From NCBI RefSeq assembly GCF_949987535.1, contig NC_080071.1:22157032-22221031 (forward strand): 64,000 nucleotides of DNA, in the 5' to 3' direction. Shown here piece after piece: positions 60,027 through 64,000 of this stretch (positions are counted from its first letter, which is position 1; every line of letters starts with the position of its first letter). The position numbers were made by a program, and so were the translations under genes. The stretch comes from Balaenoptera acutorostrata. Its lineage: Eukaryota > Chordata > Mammalia > Artiodactyla > Balaenopteridae. The notes below the pieces were generated by a model that was not told where the DNA came from, made no database searches, and was given only the letters and a program-made list of their open reading frames with translations.

Positions 60027-60053
60027 CCCTCCCCTCCCCCCACCCCCTGCCCC
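60027..60053 (-). promoter_or_regulatory. G-quadruplex-like run in RBMS1 3' UTR
   Basis: The minus strand reads GGGG, CA, GGGGG, T, GGGGGG, A, GGGG, A, GGG. These are five G-runs with loops of one or two bases, which fits the canonical quadruplex pattern in the mRNA sense strand. Confidence 0.65.
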
Positions 60054-60351
60054 TACGCTACCTACACTAAATCTAGAACATCAAGTTAGTTGTTTTTTTT
60101 TTTCCTGAAAAAAAGGCAAAAAAGACTTTACATTGCATCATACAGCAGATATCCTAAATCAGTCAAACTATCAGAGGAAACTCTTGGCGTACAGCCTTAC
60201 AAACAATTTACCCTATTAAAAGTTCCCCAGTCAGAAAATGTGTTTCACACAAAACAGTTTTCCCTTCTTGCATTTCACTACCTTACACATTATGTGAAAA
60301 ATCATTAAAAACACCTACTACATATTTAAAAAAGCCAAAATTTCAGCAACT

Positions 60352-60357
60352 TTTATT
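60352..60357 (-). terminator. RBMS1: Possible proximal poly(A) signal AATAAA in RBMS1 3' UTR
   Basis: AATAAA on the minus strand (context AGTCAATAAAAGTTGC), about 750 nt into the last exon. If used it would give a short 3' UTR isoform lacking the G-rich run at 60,027-60,053. The downstream sequence is only modestly U-rich, so usage is uncertain. Confidence 0.4.
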
Positions 60358-60750
60358 GACTACCTTTTAAAAGCCCTATGCTGCTGTTTTACAAGGCATA
60401 ATAGACCAGCCCATTTGGTCAAAGCATTCTACATCATTAGTTTGAACTAACTTTTACTGAAACAGCTACAGCATCAAAAGAGTTAAGGCAAATTGGAATT
60501 CATAGAAAAGGATAAGACACTTCACACTACGTGGAAAGGAAAACGGAAAGCTAAGAAAAGAGACACTGGCGGCAACACTCACACTGCAAGCACAGAACAC
60601 CAGGGGTGAAGTTGGACTATTTAAACATCAGAAAGCCCATTTCATACAGCTGAAAAAAACACAAACGAAACACAAAATGAACAAAACCACAAGAATCCGG
60701 TCATGCACTTGGGTAAGTCTTCATGGTCTTTGTGCATACCCAGAGAATTG

Positions 60751-60842
60751 AAGTTTTCTTTTTCTTTTTTTTTTTCCTTTTTTCTTTTTTTTTTTCTTTT
60801 TTTGCATCATAACATTTGATAAAAATCTTTTTGTATTTTGTT

Positions 60843-60873
<31 letters not shown>
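60751..60873 (-). repeat. A-rich tracts in RBMS1 3' UTR
   Basis: On the minus (mRNA) strand there is a run of about 29 A at 60,845-60,873, followed by a second A/G-rich stretch around 60,758-60,805. The first starts only about 225 nt into the last exon. There is no L1 or SINE body next to either, so these look like expanded homopolymers rather than retrotransposon tails. Confidence 0.85.
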
Positions 60874-60876
<3 letters not shown>

Positions 60877-61098
60877 AAAATAAACCTGTTCAGGGGAACA
60901 GCTACTAGATGAATTTAAGGGTTTTATGCACCTTATAGAACTTATAGCAAAAATAGTTTTAGTTGATTTCATTATAAATAACGTTTTCAAGAACCTGTGC
61001 AAAACTGTCAATAATTTCCTAAAGCACAATTGATCAGAAAAATCCATGATTGTTCAGCCTTCACAACCTTCTTCATTTAAGCACACCCTTCTGTACAC

Positions 61099-61905
61099 CT
61101 GGAAGAGAAAAATAAAAAAAAAAAAATGCTTTTGTACATTTGATGTAATATACCAGAGCTTTGTCATCTCTTTCTTGTTTTAAAGATATGTGTTTGAGAA
61201 AGGCTCTGCTCATCGCTGGTGGTAGGCCAGTAAATGCAAACTCTGGAACTGAGGTCACTTTCTATGCCCCGAGTCCACCTTTCAAATCTGGGACCTGCAA
61301 CATACTTCACCAGAGCAATCCAGAAACCCAGGTGTTCTAAGTTCCACACAGCTGTTTTACTGCAATCTGCATGGCAGAGTGACTAGTTTTGAGATCCGTG
61401 GTCCAAGTGGGAGCTGGGAGAGCAATCTCTCAATCTAAGGATAGTCATATTAGATTCATAGTCAAGATACTGCTAATCTTGTAATGCTAGATTAAGCAAA
61501 ATCTTATGCTATATTTCCTTTAGTTTGTGAGCATTAAAACAATATATATATATTACATATAATATATATATATAATATAAAAAATATATATAAATGTATT
61601 GTAGGACAAATTTGGTACCTGGCGTTGTCTGATTATGTTACCAATCTTTTGGCGTGGGGTGGGTAGGGAGGAAGAGAGAGTAAATATACATTTGACTTCA
61701 ACATAAGGCACTGTTATTTTTGGACAGAATACTTATCTACAAATCCACAAAATCACTGATTTTAACATTTCAGTAACATTGGATTCCCTGGCCATGACTG
61801 AAGCAGTGTGACCAGACCTGAGTTGTTTAAAGTACCATTTTGATACAAGAATCATAGACTTTCCTTGACTTGACCCCTAAAGTGATGGAGACCTTTCTCT
61901 CATAC
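61099..61905 (-). other. RBMS1: RBMS1 last intron (within the 3' UTR)
   Basis: GT donor at 61,905 and AG acceptor at 61,099, 807 bp, separating the stop-codon exon from the 3' UTR exon. It contains an AT-dinucleotide-rich stretch at 61,541-61,592. No repeat family was recognised otherwise. Confidence 0.85.
61541..61592. repeat. AT-rich simple repeat
   Basis: Imperfect run of TA and ATA units in the last RBMS1 intron. Confidence 0.85.
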
Positions 61906-61990
61906 CTCACAGTTACTTATTGGGTTGAAAGGTATATGGAGAATGGTCATTAGACGTCTCTACAGCCACCTGCTGCTGACCACTCGCCTC
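61906..61990 (-). CDS. RBMS1: RBMS1 exon with final 25 codons and stop
   Basis: The minus strand encodes 25 residues, beginning EASGQQQVAVE and ending HSPYTFQPNK, then TAA at 61,913-61,915. This is the RBMS1 C-terminus. The acceptor is gctttgttgtag, immediately before GAG at 61,990. Seven nucleotides after the stop the exon ends at a good donor (GAG|GTATGAG, GT at 61,904-61,905), so almost all of the 3' UTR lies in a separate last exon. A stop this close to the final junction should not trigger nonsense-mediated decay under the 50-55 nt rule. The coding part is 61,913-61,990; 61,906-61,912 is UTR. Confidence 0.95.
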
Positions 61991-63299
61991 CTACAACAAA
62001 GCAGAACAGATGAGACATGTGAGCAAAGAAATCCAAACTCTGTTACCTAGGTCGGACTGAGTCCCACATCTTAAAAACAAGCACTCCTTAACAGTGATTT
62101 TCTTAATGTCACATAGAGCCTTCAAAGTTATTTCCCTAAGAAGTTAAAATGTCTGATAGACCCAAAGAACCTCCTTTAACTTTTATGAGTTGCCTCTTCA
62201 TATCAAGCTGCAATTTACCAAACAAATCTCTTACCCTTTGGGGGCCAGATGTGACTTGGAATTCAGTATTTTCAGATTTTAGAATCTGAAACATGGTATG
62301 CATATGCTGTACATCAGAGACTATACCCAGTGGGGTCTAGGGCTGTACCTCATAATCAAACACATTAATAGGTCTGTGCTGAAAGGTATGAATATGCAGT
62401 GTAAATGGGGTAAAGATCTTGTCTTACATCAGTTCAGCTTGGGTTCTGTCACAGGTCAGGTTTTTTGCTAAAGTAGTTACAAGGAAAATTTTTCGTTTCA
62501 GATTTGTTTGTTCCAGCATTGCAGATAAGGGACTGTGGGTTCTGATAACTGTGGTTATCAATAATTGCACAAATTTAAAACATTTAGAAGCAAACAAAAC
62601 AAAACACATCCCACCTCCCCTGTAATCCAGCCACAGTCCTAGGGTTGTTTCTGGAATTGGAACCTATGGGATCTGCCTAGCAGGGGGGGATCGACTGGGT
62701 TGATGAATTTCCTTGGAATTTCAAGGGTACTCTGCAGGAAAACACTGTGCTTTCTGTCCAACTTGAATTCAAATGTCAGACTTCTTCCATATCAATATCA
62801 TAACAGTATCTTCCATAACAAGAACTAAGAGTTATTTAGCTCTACTAAGTCTCTATAAAAACAGGTATGGTTTGTTCCTCATCCCTGTTACAGTTTTGAA
62901 ACATTTTTTTCCAAGTATCTTAATGATAAGTTAATTTTTGTAATTATTATTACTGACATAATCTTTGGTACTAGGATTGCAAATTCCAGCTTTATCTTAA
63001 TTTGCCTATAAGCGTCATTTTACAGGAGACAAGACAGAGCCTTGAAGGGGTATGAAATGTGCTACAAGCCTAGAAAATATCAGTATTTCTGGGAGTCTTG
63101 GGGGTGTGGCTTGGATGCTGTTTACTAACTTGTATGCAGAGAATATTTCATAGTTGAAAACAACTCTAGGCATAGACTCCCTCTCAACTCGATTCTTTAT
63201 GCAAATGTTTGACTTTTGATTGATTCTTCTTTGAGTTCTATTTAACCCATTTCTGAAATTACTCACTGCCAGAATGGCCACTGGACAGTCTATACCAAC
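61991..63299 (-). other. RBMS1: RBMS1 intron between the two coding exons
   Basis: 1,309 bp from donor GTTGGT to acceptor TTGTTGTAG. AT-rich with no recognised repeat and no exon-like segment. Open frames here (e.g. 62,419-62,625) have no recognisable product. Confidence 0.85.
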
Positions 63300-63380
63300 C
63301 TCCACAGGAACCGCCGGCGTCTGCACGTGTGTATACTGTGGCAAGTAGGCCCCCTGCACAGCTGACGTGGCAGGCATGTA
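63300..63380 (-). CDS. RBMS1: RBMS1 internal coding exon, C-terminal region (27 codons)
   Basis: Read on the minus strand this gives 27 residues starting [20 protein letters not shown] and ending AVPVE. This matches the tail of RBMS1 (MSSP/SCR family), an RNA- and single-stranded-DNA-binding protein with two RRM domains nearer the N-terminus, which lie outside this window. The exon is bounded upstream by a pyrimidine-rich acceptor (ttcttcttttcag) and downstream by a GT donor at 63,298-63,299. It is phase 0 at both ends and joins in frame to the exon at 61,990, giving VPVE-EASGQQQ as in RBMS1. The paralogues fit worse: as I recall them, RBMS2 and RBMS3 differ in this tail. This low-complexity, Q/P/Y-rich C-terminal segment has no catalytic residues. 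Live splice sites and intact introns argue against a retrocopy. Against my memory of the human protein there are a few conservative differences. Confidence 0.93.
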
Positions 63381-64000
63381 CTGAAAAGAAGAATACAGTC
63401 AGCATGGCCAACGACGAGCCACGGGCGACGGTCACTACAGTTTCTCGTCCTCGGTAATTCAGCATCACTAACGTGCTATTTTATTCTAGAAGGTCTCTCC
63501 CTCAAAGGACCTCATGAGTTTCCAGCAGCCCACTGAACCAGTATCTAGAATTGTTTCCATAGGTGGAGACCCAAGAAGTAAATGACTTATTACATCTTTA
63601 GCAGGTCACTGAAAAATGGGAAATGGACCCTTGCTTTCCTGATGCCGACAGTCATTCTTCTCCGAAGGCAGGAGAGGTTTCTCACTGGCTGTGTGTGGCC
63701 CTGGCTTAGCCTTTACAAGCTGCTTCTGCTGGCTGTGAATGTAAGCCAGGAAAATACTACCCTTTGTTCTTTTAAGCTACCATCGATATGGTCTCCATTA
63801 AAAGCCTTTGGCCATCTGACCATCTAAACACTACACGTATCAACCCTGGAAGTGAATCTGGGATTAGTTCAACCCCAATTCCCAACTGAGTCCCTGGATT
63901 TGGAGGAGATAAGTCAATACTAAGATTGTGATTCAGTGCCCCCAAAATCCATACAAGAAGAAATAAGTGAGTAAAAATTCCCTGCCTTGACTGCCATGAA
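63381..64000 (-). other. RBMS1: RBMS1 upstream intron, partial
   Basis: Sequence upstream of the acceptor at 63,381-63,382. I looked for the preceding RBMS1 exon (the segment ending ...LGSTGT) and did not find it before the window ends. Confidence 0.8.

Larger units (their letters stand above)
58465..61098 (-). other. RBMS1: RBMS1 last exon, entirely 3' UTR
   Basis: On the minus strand a pyrimidine tract and CTCTTCCAG (AG at 61,099-61,100) are followed by GTGTACAGAAGGGTGTGC, which fits as the next exon after the donor at 61,905. From there to about 58,465 there is no splice donor I would trust and no recognised interspersed repeat. The sequence is AU-rich, as expected of a long conserved 3' UTR of about 2.6 kb. 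It contains a long A-run, an A/G-rich tract, a G-rich quadruplex-like run and two AATAAA signals, annotated separately. The exact 3' end is inferred from the distal poly(A) signal and is uncertain by tens of bases. Translated open frames inside it, including a lysine-rich one near 60,721-61,047, are not coding. Confidence 0.82.

Noticed and set aside
60721..61047. Lysine-rich 108-codon minus frame
   Set aside because: It is the A-rich RBMS1 3' UTR translated; there is no coding signal.
63015..63377. 120-codon minus-strand frame starting in RBMS1 sequence
   Set aside because: The first 26 or so codons are the real RBMS1 exon; the remainder is intron read past the donor at 63,299.

Overview
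The window reads as nuclear DNA of a mammal, most likely a cetacean. Three observations support this. Two coding exons with intact splice sites match the C-terminus of the vertebrate RNA-binding protein RBMS1. About half of the rest is mammalian interspersed repeat (L1, L2, MIR, hAT and Tigger DNA elements, one LTR-like piece). Four copies of a tRNA-derived SINE with the head 'gggcttccctggtggcgcag' belong to the CHR class known from whales, hippos and ruminants; two of them are little decayed and have clean target-site duplications. No bacterial operon, CRISPR array, phage or plasmid feature is present.

Layout. Positions 1 to about 58,460 are intergenic, with no protein-coding gene I can support. 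The open frames there are short, mutually overlapping and lie in repeats or GC-rich blocks. Positions about 58,465 to 64,000 are the 3' end of RBMS1 on the minus strand. They hold a coding exon (63,300-63,380), an exon with the last 25 codons and the stop (61,906-61,990), and a last exon of about 2.6 kb that is entirely 3' UTR (about 58,465-61,098), with a poly(A) signal at 58,482-58,487. In human, RBMS1 is followed downstream by a gap and then ITGB6, so the intergenic part probably corresponds to that RBMS1-ITGB6 interval; this is inference from remembered gene order.

The intergenic part is a layered record of insertions. Examples are a Tigger-like element in a MIR (3.8-4.6 kb), a twin-primed L1 inside an older L1 (9.6-10.4 kb), a CHR SINE inside an L1 inside an older repeat (19.4-21.9 kb), and a 5'-inverted L1 splitting an L2 (30.9-32.4 kb). 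Most of these have target-site duplications visible by eye. The strongest non-repeat, non-coding signal is a CpG-rich block at 56.2-56.7 kb, about 2 kb past the RBMS1 poly(A) site. It has two CTCF-like motifs in the same orientation plus a GATA motif, and is a candidate insulator or orphan CpG island. I found no convincing new gene system.
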